Part shown: positions 46,954 to 56,399 of the stretch, piece by piece | How positions within the stretch are numbered: the first letter of the stretch is position 1 | How the letters are laid out: every line of letters starts with the position of its first letter | Assembly: GCA_016712375.1 (NCBI GenBank) | Contig: JADJRE010000005.1 | Location: forward strand, 248,001 to 312,000 | Length of the DNA: 64,000 bases | Direction of reading: 5' to 3' | Origin: Rhodospirillales bacterium | GTDB taxonomy: Bacteria > Pseudomonadota > Alphaproteobacteria > Rhodospirillales > Defluviicoccaceae | Position numbers and translations under genes: made by a program | Notes under the pieces: generated by a model | What the model was told of the DNA's origin: nothing | Databases searched by the model: none | Seen by the model: only the letters and a program-made list of their open reading frames with translations

Positions 46954-47244
46954 TTAGCGCTGGCGGCCGAACAGCACGCCCATCAGCAAGCCAAGCGCGA
47001 AAGCGACCAGCACGCTGGTGAATGGCCGCTCTTCAATCGAATGGGTGACCTGATCCGCAGCCTTTTCCGCTTGTACCCGCGCCTGCCCGGCTCTTTCACG
47101 CACCCGCGCGTAGGCTTCGGAACCCGCATCGCCGGCAATGTCCTTCAGAGTCTGCGTCATCGCGGAAAAGTCGTTGCGAAGTTGCGCCATCTCCTGACGC
47201 AGGGCTTCGACGTCCTTACTCGCCATGTCGTCACGCGCGTTCAT
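46954..47244 (-). CDS. DUF883/ElaB-YqjD-like protein
   Basis: From the ATG at 47244 (AAGGAGAG upstream) the product is 96 residues: a helical N-terminal part (DVEALRQEMAQLRNDFSAMT), an ARVRERAGQARVQAEKAADQ stretch, and a C-terminal helix with the GxxxG-like ALGLLMGVLFGRQR tail. These features define DUF883. E. coli YqjD binds ribosomes at the inner membrane in stationary phase. It is the first gene of the pair with the YqjE-like protein. Confidence 0.88.
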   Translation of the reverse strand: MNARDDMASKDVEALRQEMAQLRNDFSAMTQTLKDIAGDAGSEAYARVRERAGQARVQAEKAADQVTHSIEERPFTSVLVAFALGLLMGVLFGRQR

Positions 47245-47394
47245 GACCATCTCTCCTTTCGGGAAGCGTTGAATGAGAGGCACGATTTCCGCTGGCGAGT
47301 TGCAGAACCGCAAGCGTCCATCGGCCCCGCGGCCATTACGCATCTTAATGTTGTTTGTCAGCCAAATCCACAACCGTACATTTGGCTACAGGCA

Positions 47395-48366
47395 TTACCC
47401 GGTAACCGCTAACAACGAGACGCCGAACAGCTGTTGCGCGTCGGTCCAGAGGCAGACCGGCCGAAAGCCCGCGGCTTTGGCTACGAGGTGGATTTCATCC
47501 GGCGCGTACTTGTAGGAGTTTTCGGTATGTATGGATTCGCCCGCCGTGAAGTAGAACCAGTGACCCGCGACGCTCGCTGCCTGGGCAGTTGAGCTGACGA
47601 GGTGCATTTCGATGCGGGATGCATCGGCGTTCCAGAAAGCGTGATGGTCGAAAGCTTCGACGTCGAAGCTACCTTCCAGCTCGCGATTGGCTCGCTGCAA
47701 CAGGTTGCGATTGAAAGCGGCGGTTATTCCCGCGGCATCGTTGTAGGCAGCGTGCAGAATGCGAGGATCCTTCTTCAAATCCACGCCGATCAGCAGCAGG
47801 CCGCCCGGACCGAGATTTTGCGCGAGACCGGACAGCAGACGCGTCGCCTCGGGTGGGTGGAAGTTGCCGATCGTAGAGCCCGGAAAGAAGCCGACGCGCG
47901 GGCCTTCAGGCAGTCGGCATCGCAGCATCAGCGGCTTTGTGAAGTCGGCATGCACCGGCAGGACCGACAGACGAGGATAGTCGCCCGCGAGTTCAGCTGC
48001 TGCCGCCCGTAAATGTTCACGCGAGATATCGATCGGCACATACGCTGCCGGCCGCTGCATCGCGTCGAGCAGCAGACGCACCTTGACGCTGGCGCCGCTG
48101 CCATATTCAACCAGCACTGCTCCCGGCGGCAGTTCTTCGGCAATGGCGGCAGCATTGTCGCGCAGGATCGATATCGCTGTCCGTGTCGGATAATACTCGG
48201 GAAGCTCGCATATCTTGTCGAACAGCCGCGAGCCTTCTGCGTCGTAGAAGAATTTGCTGGGAATCTGCTTTTGCGCCTGTGCTAGCCCAGCAAGCACCGC
48301 CCTTGCGAATTCGCGGACTGGCTGGTGTTCGACGTCGATAACCGTATCGTCGGCGAAAGGCGCCAT
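47395..48366 (-). CDS. egtD: L-histidine N-alpha-methyltransferase EgtD
   Basis: Starting at ATG 48366, just after the egtB stop, the product is about 323 residues. It has the EgtD motifs: IPSKFFYDAEGSRLFDKICE, EYYPTRTAISIL, VEYGSGASVKVRLLLDAM (SAM-binding), and GFFPGSTIGNF. It trimethylates histidine to hercynine. GAGGA in the egtB end acts as its Shine-Dalgarno. It is coupled to egtB in a two-gene ergothioneine operon. Confidence 0.95.
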   Translation of the reverse strand: MAPFADDTVIDVEHQPVREFARAVLAGLAQAQKQIPSKFFYDAEGSRLFDKICELPEYYPTRTAISILRDNAAAIAEELPPGAVLVEYGSGASVKVRLLLDAMQRPAAYVPIDISREHLRAAAAELAGDYPRLSVLPVHADFTKPLMLRCRLPEGPRVGFFPGSTIGNFHPPEATRLLSGLAQNLGPGGLLLIGVDLKKDPRILHAAYNDAAGITAAFNRNLLQRANRELEGSFDVEAFDHHAFWNADASRIEMHLVSSTAQAASVAGHWFYFTAGESIHTENSYKYAPDEIHLVAKAAGFRPVCLWTDAQQLFGVSLLAVTG

Positions 48367-48368
48367 AG

Positions 48369-49697
48369 TCAAACATCCTCGGCGAGGCGCAAGCCGGAGA
48401 ATTGCCAGCGCTGCTGGGGATAAAAGAAGTTTCGGTATGTTGCCCGGACGTGACCTGCCGGGGTGGCGCACGATCCGCCGCGCAGGACCATCTGATTACA
48501 CATAAACTTGCCGTTGTACTCACCAACGGCACCCGCGGCTGGGCGAAAGCCTGGGTAGGGTGCATACGCGCTCTGCGTCCACTCCCAAACATCGCCAAAG
48601 GCCTGCCGCAGCCCCGGACCTTCGTCCATTGGCGCGAGTGGCCGCAGTGGGCTGTCGACCGGGTGCATCTCATCCAGCAGGTTGCCGGACACCGGCAGAT
48701 CACGCGTTGCAAATTCCCATTCGGCCTCGGAGGGCAGCCGCTTGCCTGCCCAGCGGGCGAAGGCGTCCGCCTCGTAGAAGCCGACGTGACAAACAGGCGC
48801 CGCCAAATCGACAGGCTGCATCCCGCTCAACGTCATCGTCTGCCACGCTCCGCTACCATTTTCCTGCCAGTACAGGGGTGCGCGCCAATTTTCCGCCTGC
48901 ACCGCGGCCCAACCATCCGACAGCCACAACGCGGCCCGCCGATATCCGTCGTCGTCGATGAAATCACACCACTCCGCGTTGCTTACCAGCCGGTCGGCCA
49001 GACGGAAGGGTCGCAGGAAGACAGTGTGTCGAGGGCCTTCGTTGTCGAAGACGAAACCGTCGGTGCCGTCGCTGCCAATTTCGCGAAGACCGCTGGGGTA
49101 GCTCAACCAGTTCGGTCGGGTTGGCTGCGGGTGGTGTTCCGCAGCCGGCGGCTTATGGTAGGCGGGTCGCAGGGGATTGCAGGAGAACGCATGCAGGATG
49201 TCGGTGAGCAACAACTCCTGGTGCTGTTGTTCGTGGTTGATACCGAGCCGGGTCAGCGATGTGACTTCATCAGCGCTCTCGCCCGGTGCTTCGAGTAGCT
49301 CTGCCATGGCCGCGTCCACGGCTTTCCGGTAGCGGGCGACTTCCTGAACCGAAGGACGAGTCAGCAGGCCGCGCTGGGCTCGCGGGTGACGTGCGCCCAC
49401 CGCCTCATAATAGGAGTTGAACAGATATCCCCAGCGATCATCATAACGCCGCCATCCCGGCAGGAACGGGATCAGCAGAAAAGTCTCGAAAAACCACGTG
49501 GTGTGAGCCAAGTGCCATTTCACCGGACTGGCGTCCGGCATCGACTGAACGACCTGATCTTCCGCCCTGAGTGGCGACGCCAGCCTCTCGGTCGTCGCCC
49601 GCGTGCGAGAGAAGTCCTCGATCAGGTTCGCCTGATTGAAGACGCGGTTCCCATACCTGGCGATTTTTGACGGCGTCCCGCCTGTTCCACTGCGCAT
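48369..49697 (-). CDS. egtB: Ergothioneine sulphoxide synthase EgtB
   Basis: From ATG 49697 (GGAG nine bases upstream) the product is about 442 residues. The N-terminal DinB-like domain has WHLAHTTWFFE and the iron-site motif GINHEQQHQELLL (HxxxHxE). The C-terminal FGE-sulphatase-like domain has NAEWCDFIDDDGYRR, KRLPSEAEWEFATRD and VLRGGSCATPAGHVR. EgtB joins hercynine with cysteine or gamma-glutamylcysteine using O2. With egtD it would give the minimal pathway; the final lyase EgtE is not in the window. Confidence 0.95.
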   Translation of the reverse strand: MRSGTGGTPSKIARYGNRVFNQANLIEDFSRTRATTERLASPLRAEDQVVQSMPDASPVKWHLAHTTWFFETFLLIPFLPGWRRYDDRWGYLFNSYYEAVGARHPRAQRGLLTRPSVQEVARYRKAVDAAMAELLEAPGESADEVTSLTRLGINHEQQHQELLLTDILHAFSCNPLRPAYHKPPAAEHHPQPTRPNWLSYPSGLREIGSDGTDGFVFDNEGPRHTVFLRPFRLADRLVSNAEWCDFIDDDGYRRAALWLSDGWAAVQAENWRAPLYWQENGSGAWQTMTLSGMQPVDLAAPVCHVGFYEADAFARWAGKRLPSEAEWEFATRDLPVSGNLLDEMHPVDSPLRPLAPMDEGPGLRQAFGDVWEWTQSAYAPYPGFRPAAGAVGEYNGKFMCNQMVLRGGSCATPAGHVRATYRNFFYPQQRWQFSGLRLAEDV

Positions 49698-49827
49698 GGC
49701 AACTCCATTGCGGGCGAGCATATTCCAGCCACCGGCACGCCTAGTTACGTCGCCAACGATCGCATTGGATTATGGTTCCCGTAAGACGGGCGGATTATGC
49801 TTCGTGCAGCAGCCTTGAACAGTTGTT

Positions 49828-51297
49828 TCAAAGCATCGTTTCTATACGCTCGCACAGCGTGCGAAGCACTTTGACGCGGGCAAACTTCTTATCTTCGGCC
49901 TCGACCAGCGTCCACGGCGCAGCTGTGGTCGAGGTGCGGTCGACCATGTCACCGATCGCCTGCGCGTAGGCATCCCACTTCTCGCGGTTACGCCAATCCT
50001 CATCCGTGATCTTGTGGCGCTTGAACGGGGTCTTCTCCCGGTCCTTGAAGCGGCGGAGTTGCTCCGCGCTGCTGGTCGCGAGCCAGTACTTGACGACGAC
50101 GATGCCGTTCGCGTCGAGCTGCGATTCAAACTCGTTGATCTCGCCGTAGGCACGCATCCAGTCAGCTTCACTGCAAAAGCCTTCAATGCGTTCAACCAGC
50201 ACCCGACCGTACCAGGAGCGATCGAACACCGCGACGTGGCCCTTCGCCGGCAGCCGCCTCCAGAAACGCCAAAGGTAGGGCTGCGCCTTCTCCTCATCCG
50301 ACGGTGCGGCGATGGAGTGTACGCGAAAGCGCCGGGGATCGAGCGCCATCGTCACCCGGCGAATACTGCCACCCTTGCCGGCGGCGTCGTTGCCCTCGAA
50401 CGCACAGACGACGGCGATCTCCCGAAAAGCCTTACGATCGGTAAGTTCGCCCAACCGCTGCTGCCAATGGCTGAGCTGCTTGCGGTAGACGTCCGAACTC
50501 AGCTTCTGCGTTAGATCGAGGGTATCAAGCACCGTCTTGCCGTCGAGCGTTGGAATTATGGCGGGCGCGGTTGCGCCTGCCGTTGACCTCCCTTCAGCCA
50601 GCCGCTTACGCACAGCCTGCAAGATGGTTTGGCCGATCGTGAGGTCGCGGTAGCGTGCGTCGGCGCTAGGAATGACGATCCAAGGGCCAGCGGCTGTACT
50701 GGTCTGCTGCATCATCAGCTGCACGACTCGCATCGCTGCCTTGTACGTCGACTTCCAGCCGCGATGCTCCAGTACGTGGCGGACACTTTCATCCTCCAGC
50801 GCCTGCTTCAGGCGGCTTTTCCTGTCGACGCCGGACAGATGCAACCAGAACTTCAGCAGCAGCACGCCTTCGTCCGCCAGCATCTGCTCGAAGCGATTGA
50901 TTGCCGCGGTCGTCCCGGCGAGAGCATAGTCGTCGATTTTGCCGCCAATGCGCGCCGTCAACGGCTCGTGGTACCAGGATCCAACGAAAATGCCGATATC
51001 GCCCTTGGGCGGTAACTCCAGCCAGTAGCGCCACATTGGCGGGCGAGCGCGCTCAACATCGGTGGGCTGATCGAAGGCGACGGTGCGCAAGGTATGCGGA
51101 TCAAGCCACTCGTAGAGGCGGGCGAGGGCAGCACCCTTGCCGGCGCCGTCGATGCCGGTGATGACGATCAGCACCGGAAACTCTTTCTTCTCGTTGAGAT
51201 CAAACTGCGCGTCGAGCAGCTCTTCGCGCAGCGTCGGCTCTTCCTTCCTGAATGCCTCCTTGTCGATTTCGTGCTTCTGCTCAGCGGACTCGAACAT
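49828..51297 (-). CDS. pap: Polyphosphate:AMP phosphotransferase (two PPK2 domains)
   Basis: The 489-residue product has two tandem PPK2 domains. The first Walker A is TGIDGAGKGAALARL (N-terminal half) and the second EGNDAAGKGGSIRR; the second copy has the lid motif DRSWYGRVLVERIEGF. This double arrangement is that of class II PPK2/PAP enzymes, which use polyphosphate to turn AMP into ADP. GGGAGGAA precedes the ATG. It may help to spend polyphosphate reserves. No ppk1 is in the window. Confidence 0.93.
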   Translation of the reverse strand: MFESAEQKHEIDKEAFRKEEPTLREELLDAQFDLNEKKEFPVLIVITGIDGAGKGAALARLYEWLDPHTLRTVAFDQPTDVERARPPMWRYWLELPPKGDIGIFVGSWYHEPLTARIGGKIDDYALAGTTAAINRFEQMLADEGVLLLKFWLHLSGVDRKSRLKQALEDESVRHVLEHRGWKSTYKAAMRVVQLMMQQTSTAAGPWIVIPSADARYRDLTIGQTILQAVRKRLAEGRSTAGATAPAIIPTLDGKTVLDTLDLTQKLSSDVYRKQLSHWQQRLGELTDRKAFREIAVVCAFEGNDAAGKGGSIRRVTMALDPRRFRVHSIAAPSDEEKAQPYLWRFWRRLPAKGHVAVFDRSWYGRVLVERIEGFCSEADWMRAYGEINEFESQLDANGIVVVKYWLATSSAEQLRRFKDREKTPFKRHKITDEDWRNREKWDAYAQAIGDMVDRTSTTAAPWTLVEAEDKKFARVKVLRTLCERIETML

Positions 51298-51556
51298 TGG
51301 CCCGTTCCTCCCTTCTGACGACCGCGCTCGCGACGTGATCAGGCGGCCATGCGCAGCAACAGCCAGCCGTAACCAATGATCATGGTAAGCACCGTGATTG
51401 GCACACCGACCCGCGAAAATTCGCCGAACGAGACCGGGATGTCGCGCGCGGCAGCAGCGTTGACGACAATGATGCCGGCGAGACTGCCGAACACTACCAA
51501 GTTGCTGGAGAGCGCACTGGCCAATGCCATTGACGCACCGGCCAGTGAGCCTTCAG

Positions 51557-52758
51557 CGTAGATACCGTATTGCCTGGTCAAGCAGCGACGTTCGGATCGA
51601 ACGGTTTGTGGTGTTTGAGGACGCCGAAGGCGATGTGGACAAGCTCGCATCGCCGCACCGAGGGCGCTCATCTTCGATTTGCCGGCGGCGAGCAGGCGTT
51701 GGTACTGGGCGCGGACCAACGGATTCCAGCGGGCGGCGACCATCGCCGGCAGGAACAGTCTGGCCCGCCAGCGGCATCCCCGGCCTTTGACAGACGTGGC
51801 CGCTTCCAGCACGCTGGAGCCGGACTGGAATTCGACCGGCACGAGACCGAGAAACGCCGCCGCCTGACGGGCAGAGGCGAAGGTTCGACTGCGGAACAAG
51901 GCCAGGAACCACAGCGAAAGCTTGGCGCCGATGCCGGGAATACTCTCCAGCAACGCCCGCTGCTCCTTCCAGCTCGGGATGGCTGTCGAGATGGTCGTCG
52001 ATCTGCCGGCGCAGCCGGCGATCTCCGCCGCCAGCACATCCAGCATCGTCTGCAGCGAGCGAGCACCGCGTCGGGGCCGGCTCGGCACGCGCCGTCTCCA
52101 GCCGGTTGAGCTCGCGGGCAAAGTCCTGTTCAAGGGCGGCGAGCCGGCCGAGGAGTGCCTTCGCTGGCGGATCCGCCCGGCGGCGGCGTCCAGGCGGCCG
52201 GCCGGCGGGCGTCGCCGAACAGGGCGAGGATCAGGCCGTCGCCGGTCGGTCTTCGTCCGGACGCCCAGGCCTCGGCGAACCGCTTGACCTGCAACGGGTT
52301 GACCACCGAGACGTGGCAGCCGGCGTCATGCAGGAGGTCGCCGCCGCCTCGTGGTAGACGCCGGTCGCTTCCAGGACGACGTGCAGTTCGGCCGCGGCGG
52401 CGCCAGTCACCCGGGTCGCCCAGGCGAGGAGGGCGGCGGTCCGTCGGCCGTGTTGGCGACCGACTTCGGCCGGACCTGCCGGCGGGCAGCGTCGCGCAGC
52501 CAGGCGCAGTGCAGTTTTCCTTGCTGACGTCGACCCCGATGACCTGCATCCCAACCCCCTCGTCGTTGCCGATGACCTCCCGACCGACTGACCTTGTGGA
52601 TACGGACTTGCGGGCAAAACGCCGCGTCCTCGATACCGTCCAGCCTCCAAGAGGTCAAGGTGCGGACCAGGCACAATCTACGCTTCGGACTTGCCGTCCA
52701 AGGGCGGATGCATGCTCACCCGGTCCACGGTGAGGCCAGCTACGCCTCACCGCCGGCA
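51557..52758 (-). mobile_element. IS110-family insertion sequence, about 1.2 kb
   Basis: The element encodes a DEDD-type transposase on the minus strand and lies inside a permease gene. Both junctions carry the dinucleotide CT on the minus strand (51555-51556 and 52759-52760), as known for IS110-type insertions at a CT core. The right end is CGTAGATACCGT (51557-51568), shared with the remnant at 2991-3002. The left end begins with an 8-bp hairpin (GGTGAGGC 52729-52736 with GCCTCACC 52744-52751) in a 209-base leader before the transposase. There are no terminal inverted repeats, as expected for the family. Confidence 0.85.
51578..52549 (-). pseudogene. IS110-family transposase (multiple frameshifts, likely artefacts)
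   Basis: Starting at ATG 52549, MQVIGVDVSKE gives the N-terminal DEDD motif. Then follow, in shifting frames, LHCAWLRDAARRQVRPK, ALLAWATRVTGAAAAELHVV with LEATGVYHEAAA, LHDAGCHVSVVNPLQVKRFA, and the C-terminal ALLESIPGIGAKLSLWFLAL, RQAAAFLGLVPVEFQSGSSV, GKSKMSALGAAMR and ELVHIAFGVLKHHKPFDPNV, ending in TGA at 51578-51580. Each frame change is of the missing-one-base kind; the first is AAAA where AAAAA gives SKEKLHCAW. If repaired, the protein is about 325-330 residues and looks complete. Treat as possibly functional. Confidence 0.85.
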
Positions 52759-54054
52759 AGATACAAGGGCGCCAGCAACATCGCCGCTGGCGTGTTCCCA
52801 ATGACGTCGCCCACCGCCATGGTGATGAGATAAAGCCAGCCGGGGGAATGGAGGTCGATCCCGAGTTCTCGCAAATCAGCGATCCAACCGGGAACCAGAT
52901 GCAGGTCGGCGAACGCCTGATTGACAACGAACAGGCCGAACAGCATCAGCAGCAGATTACCGTCAACGTTGTGCAGCACCTCTTTCGAGGAGATCCGTCG
53001 GTTCAGCAGCAGAAAAGCGGCGCCGACCAGCGCGACATAGCTGCGCGACCAGTCGGTTGCTATGAAGGCAATCAGAACGCCGATGATGACGATCAGACCC
53101 TTGATCGTCTCCCAAAGATCAAGCGCCGTAGTAGTAGAGGAGACAATTGCCTGGCCACCGCCCTTGGCCTTCCAACGATTCGGTAGGCCCAGGCAATCAC
53201 CATCCAAACCACCGGCAGCGACAGCAAGGCAGGCAGTCCCGTATCAGCGGTGAAGCCGGCGAACGACAGGTTCATTCGCTGGGCGATGATAACATTCTGG
53301 GCGCTGCCGATGATTGTCGCCGCCGATCCAACGTTTGATGCGCAGGCAAGTGCCAGAAGATATGGTACCGGATTGAGCCTGCGAGCGGCGCAAAGGTCGA
53401 CCAACAAAGGCGCCATCGCGACAGCCACGACGTTGTTGGTGAGCACTGCCGAGAGAAGTGCAGACACGGCGATGATGGTTCCCAGTAGAACACGCGGACC
53501 TACGGGCAGAGTGGCTGTGCGTTCTGTAACCCACGCATAGAAGCCGGCGGCCGTGAAGTGGCCGGAAATGATCATCAGTCCGAACAGCAGGCCCAGCGTG
53601 GAATGATCGACAGAGTTCCAAGCCTCGTTGGAGCCTATCTGGTCGGTGGCGAGCATGGCGATCGCACCAAGTAGCGCTGCGCCGGTGCGGTCGACGCGGA
53701 AGCCGGGCAGCCGGCCCAGGGCCATCGCGAGATAAACAACGATGAAAAACAGCAGAGTGAGGTCCATGCCGACAAAATCCGAGCAACCATCGCCCCGCCG
53801 CAGCAGGCTGTTCAGCGCGAGTACTGCTCCCGCCGCAATCGGCGCCATCCGTTTGCCGGCAGGAACACGCGCTTCTAGTCGCATGGTCGAAGCGTTGCAA
53901 GGAAACAACTTTGCGATCGGCCCGCTGCGCGGAAGCATGCAAGACGGCCGCCGACGCGCTATGATGGCGATCAAGAAGCGGTTGCAACCGCTTTAAGGGC
54001 GCCGCGGGGAGATGCTTCAAAAGCCCGCCGGCAGAAGCCCGACCGGGAGGCTGC

Positions 54055-55467
54055 ATGGATTCGTTTGTCAACTCCGACCGTCTGCTGGTCTGGTTCCTCG
54101 CCTTCCGGGACTTTCTGCAGACCTACATCACGACCGAGGCCAATCTCCTGCAGCTGCCGGCAATTTTTATCACGCTGTTCTGCGCGTGGTTGGCCGCTCG
54201 GCTTGCCGAACCGTTGCTGCTTCGCGTCGCCCGCAACACGGCGGTCGACGAGTACCAAGAACAATTTTATGTCCAGAACATCGTGCCGCTGTCGCTGCCG
54301 GCACTTTGGACGGCGGCCCTCTGGAGCGCGACAGCGGTGGCTCGCGAGTTCGGCTGGCCCTCGCATCTGGTCTCGGTCGCCGTGGATCTTGCCTCTGCTT
54401 GGCTGCTGATCCGCTTTGCCTCGGCGCTGATTCCCAACGCCACAATTTCGCGCATCATCGCCATTATCGCCTGGATCATCGCCGCTCTGCACGTCGTGGG
54501 GTTGCTCACGCCGACAATCGTTTTGCTGCAGAAGATCTCGTTCACGCTGGGTAACTCAAGGCTCTCGCTGCTTACGGTTGTCGAGGTGCTGCTGACGCTC
54601 GGAGTGTTGTTGTGGGCCGCCGGCATAGCCGGACGTTTTGCTGAGCGCCGCCTTGCCGCCGTCGCCTCTCTCACCTCCACCGCCAAGGTGCTGTTCGGCA
54701 AACTGGCGACGATCGTATTGATCGGCCTTGCCTTTTTTCTGGCGCTGGCACCCGCCGGCATCGATCTCACTGCTCTCGCGGTATTCACCGGGGCGGTCGG
54801 TGTCGGCATTGGCTTCGGTCTGCAACGCACCGTGTCCAACCTGTTTGCAGGCATCGTCCTGTTGCTCGACAGGTCGATCAAGCCGGGCGACATCCTTGAG
54901 GTCGGGGGCACGTTCGGCTGGGTGGCCTCACTGGGCGCCCGGTATGTCGAGGTGGAGACCCGGGACGGCACGCAGTTTCTGATCCCCAACGAAGACATCA
55001 TTACCCATCAGGTGTTCAACTGGACGCATCAAAACGACAATGTGCGCCTGAAGATTAGGGTGCGCGTTGCCTACGACAGCGATGTCCGCCAGGCGCTGGC
55101 CTTGATGCGGGAGGCTGCTGGCCGGCCCGCCCGCGTCTTGAAGACACCCGTCCCCAACCCTCTGGTGATTGGCTGCGGCGAAAACGGCCTGGACCTGGAG
55201 CTTCGCTTCTGGATTGCCGATGTACGCAACGGTATCCACAACGTCTCCAGCGACGTATTCCTTGAAATTCTCGATCTATTCCGCGAACACGGGATCAAGA
55301 TTCCACTACCGCAGCGCGACCTTTACCTGCAATCGCTGCCGGACGCGGGCGAGCAGGTTGACTTTACGGCTGAGCGAAGGCGGGCGGAAATTCAGCCGGC
55401 GGTAATCGCCGTCGATATCGATCCGGCAACGGTCAGACAGGCGGCAGAAAAGCGAAGGGAATACTAA
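54055..55467 (+). CDS. Mechanosensitive ion channel (MscS family)
   Basis: The 470-residue product has several N-terminal membrane helices and the MscS pore and beta-domain: GAVGVGIGFGLQRTVSNLFA, GIVLLLDRSIKPGDILEV, DGTQFLIPNEDIITHQVFNW. It is longer than E. coli MscS by extra membrane helices. It opens on membrane tension and protects against osmotic downshock. GGGAGG precedes the ATG. mscL is located about 1.8 kb downstream. Confidence 0.94.
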   Translation: MDSFVNSDRLLVWFLAFRDFLQTYITTEANLLQLPAIFITLFCAWLAARLAEPLLLRVARNTAVDEYQEQFYVQNIVPLSLPALWTAALWSATAVAREFGWPSHLVSVAVDLASAWLLIRFASALIPNATISRIIAIIAWIIAALHVVGLLTPTIVLLQKISFTLGNSRLSLLTVVEVLLTLGVLLWAAGIAGRFAERRLAAVASLTSTAKVLFGKLATIVLIGLAFFLALAPAGIDLTALAVFTGAVGVGIGFGLQRTVSNLFAGIVLLLDRSIKPGDILEVGGTFGWVASLGARYVEVETRDGTQFLIPNEDIITHQVFNWTHQNDNVRLKIRVRVAYDSDVRQALALMREAAGRPARVLKTPVPNPLVIGCGENGLDLELRFWIADVRNGIHNVSSDVFLEILDLFREHGIKIPLPQRDLYLQSLPDAGEQVDFTAERRRAEIQPAVIAVDIDPATVRQAAEKRREY

Positions 55468-55471
55468 TGCA

Positions 55472-55512
55472 AGACCCTCGCTCCATATGCCCTTAGGCGG
55501 ATGCGAGGGTCT
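55472..55512 (+). terminator. Inverted repeat after mscS
   Basis: AGACCCTCGC (55472-55481) and GCGAGGGTCT (55503-55512) are perfect reverse complements with a 21-base loop, just after the mscS stop. It may act as a terminator, although no T run follows. Confidence 0.55.
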
Positions 55513-55928
55513 CTATGCGGAGCAACTTCTGCATCCGCGCTCGACTAAAGCGAGCATGATCCTGGACTTGGAGGTAAATTGCCGGCGCCAAGGGATCGGC
55601 AACCTAGTATTGGTCCGGTGGAGTCATGCGGTTGAAGCACCCTCCACTTACTGTTGACACTACGATGACTCTGATCCCCTTCGTCCCGTCTGTCAAGCGG
55701 TTCAGCGTGGCTGCGGCGCATCCTACTTTGAGTTGCTGCGGGCCTCGTTAACTGGCGTGGCGGCCTTACAGCAGTATGTAAAGTTGTCTTAATTCCATGT
55801 GACGCAACTTTCAAGCGCCACAATAGCATTGGCGACACTAGCAAGGCAGCCAATCAGCCTTATCGGCAGGTTTCAAACAGCGCATCCTCTCGTTGCCCGC
55901 TGCCTTGCAAAGTGTGCGAATGAGAGAA
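55513..55928. other. Intergenic region without a supported gene
   Basis: About 415 bases after the mscS hairpin. It contains short open frames with no family pattern. A TTGACA occurs near 55656 but I see no matching -10 box and no gene that it would serve. I found no tRNA-like cloverleaf by eye. Confidence 0.4.
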
Positions 55929-56399
55929 TCATCGAACCCGGCGCTTATCACGATCGATGTCGTTCAAGTTGTCCCGGAATTCGTTCATCTGCTTCTCCAT
56001 CTGTTCTATCTTCTTGTCTCGGGCTGCCAGATCGTTTGAGATCGAACGTTCGATCCGCAGCTCAAGTTGAGTAAGCTGCGATATCAGCTGGTTAAGTTTG
56101 GTCTCGACGATGCTGATGTTTTTCGAGACCTCGCCGAAGTCGGCAATTCGCTCGGCGCGTCCGCGCTCGACGTCTTTTGCCGTCTCATCGACCTTCTGTA
56201 CCAGCGCTGTTCCGCCGGCTATGGCGACGGCGAGCGAGGCGGAGGCAATGGCGCCTACGATCATTGCCGTCGTCTTGTCGATGGCGATCCAATTTCGGCC
56301 ATCGGCCGGCTCTCGCCGATGTTCCTCATATCGATAGAAGTCCGCGCGGGCCGGCGAGCGCAGCGGCTCCTTGTGCTCGGCGTTATTTTCGGCGGTCAT
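55929..56399 (-). CDS. Small membrane coiled-coil protein B (tandem pair)
   Basis: From ATG 56399 (GAGGAG upstream) the product is 156 residues. A charged N-terminal part is followed by one membrane helix (AMIVGAIASASLAVAIAGGT) and a long coiled coil (NISIVETKLNQLISQLTQLE, LRIERSISNDLAARDKKIEQ). It resembles its upstream neighbour, with which it shares the pattern RxERxAxxG plus a heptad-like run of L, I and V. I do not recognise a family. It overlaps the upstream gene by 17 bases, so the two are probably translated together. Confidence 0.7.
   Translation of the reverse strand: MTAENNAEHKEPLRSPARADFYRYEEHRREPADGRNWIAIDKTTAMIVGAIASASLAVAIAGGTALVQKVDETAKDVERGRAERIADFGEVSKNISIVETKLNQLISQLTQLELRIERSISNDLAARDKKIEQMEKQMNEFRDNLNDIDRDKRRVR

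Larger units (their letters stand above)
51339..53767 (-). pseudogene. SLC13/ArsB-NhaD-type permease gene split by an IS110 element
   Basis: Three pieces form one membrane transporter. The N-terminal piece (from about 53767: MDLTLLFFIVVYLAMALGRL) has LGLLFGLMIISGHFTAAGFY and SALLSAVLTNNVVAVAMAPL. The frame changes in about 53110-53180. The middle piece has ETIKGLIVIIGVLIAFIATD and AVGDVIGNTPAAMLLAPL. The C-terminal piece has SLAGASMALASALSSNLVVF and GSLAGIIVVNAA. Removing 51557-52758 with one CT copy, and restoring one C in the C3 run near 52767, joins the last two as APLVSEGSLAGAS. The substrate is an anion or Na/H-type exchange; not resolved. The frame changes look like missing bases, but the IS insertion is real. 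Confidence 0.85.
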
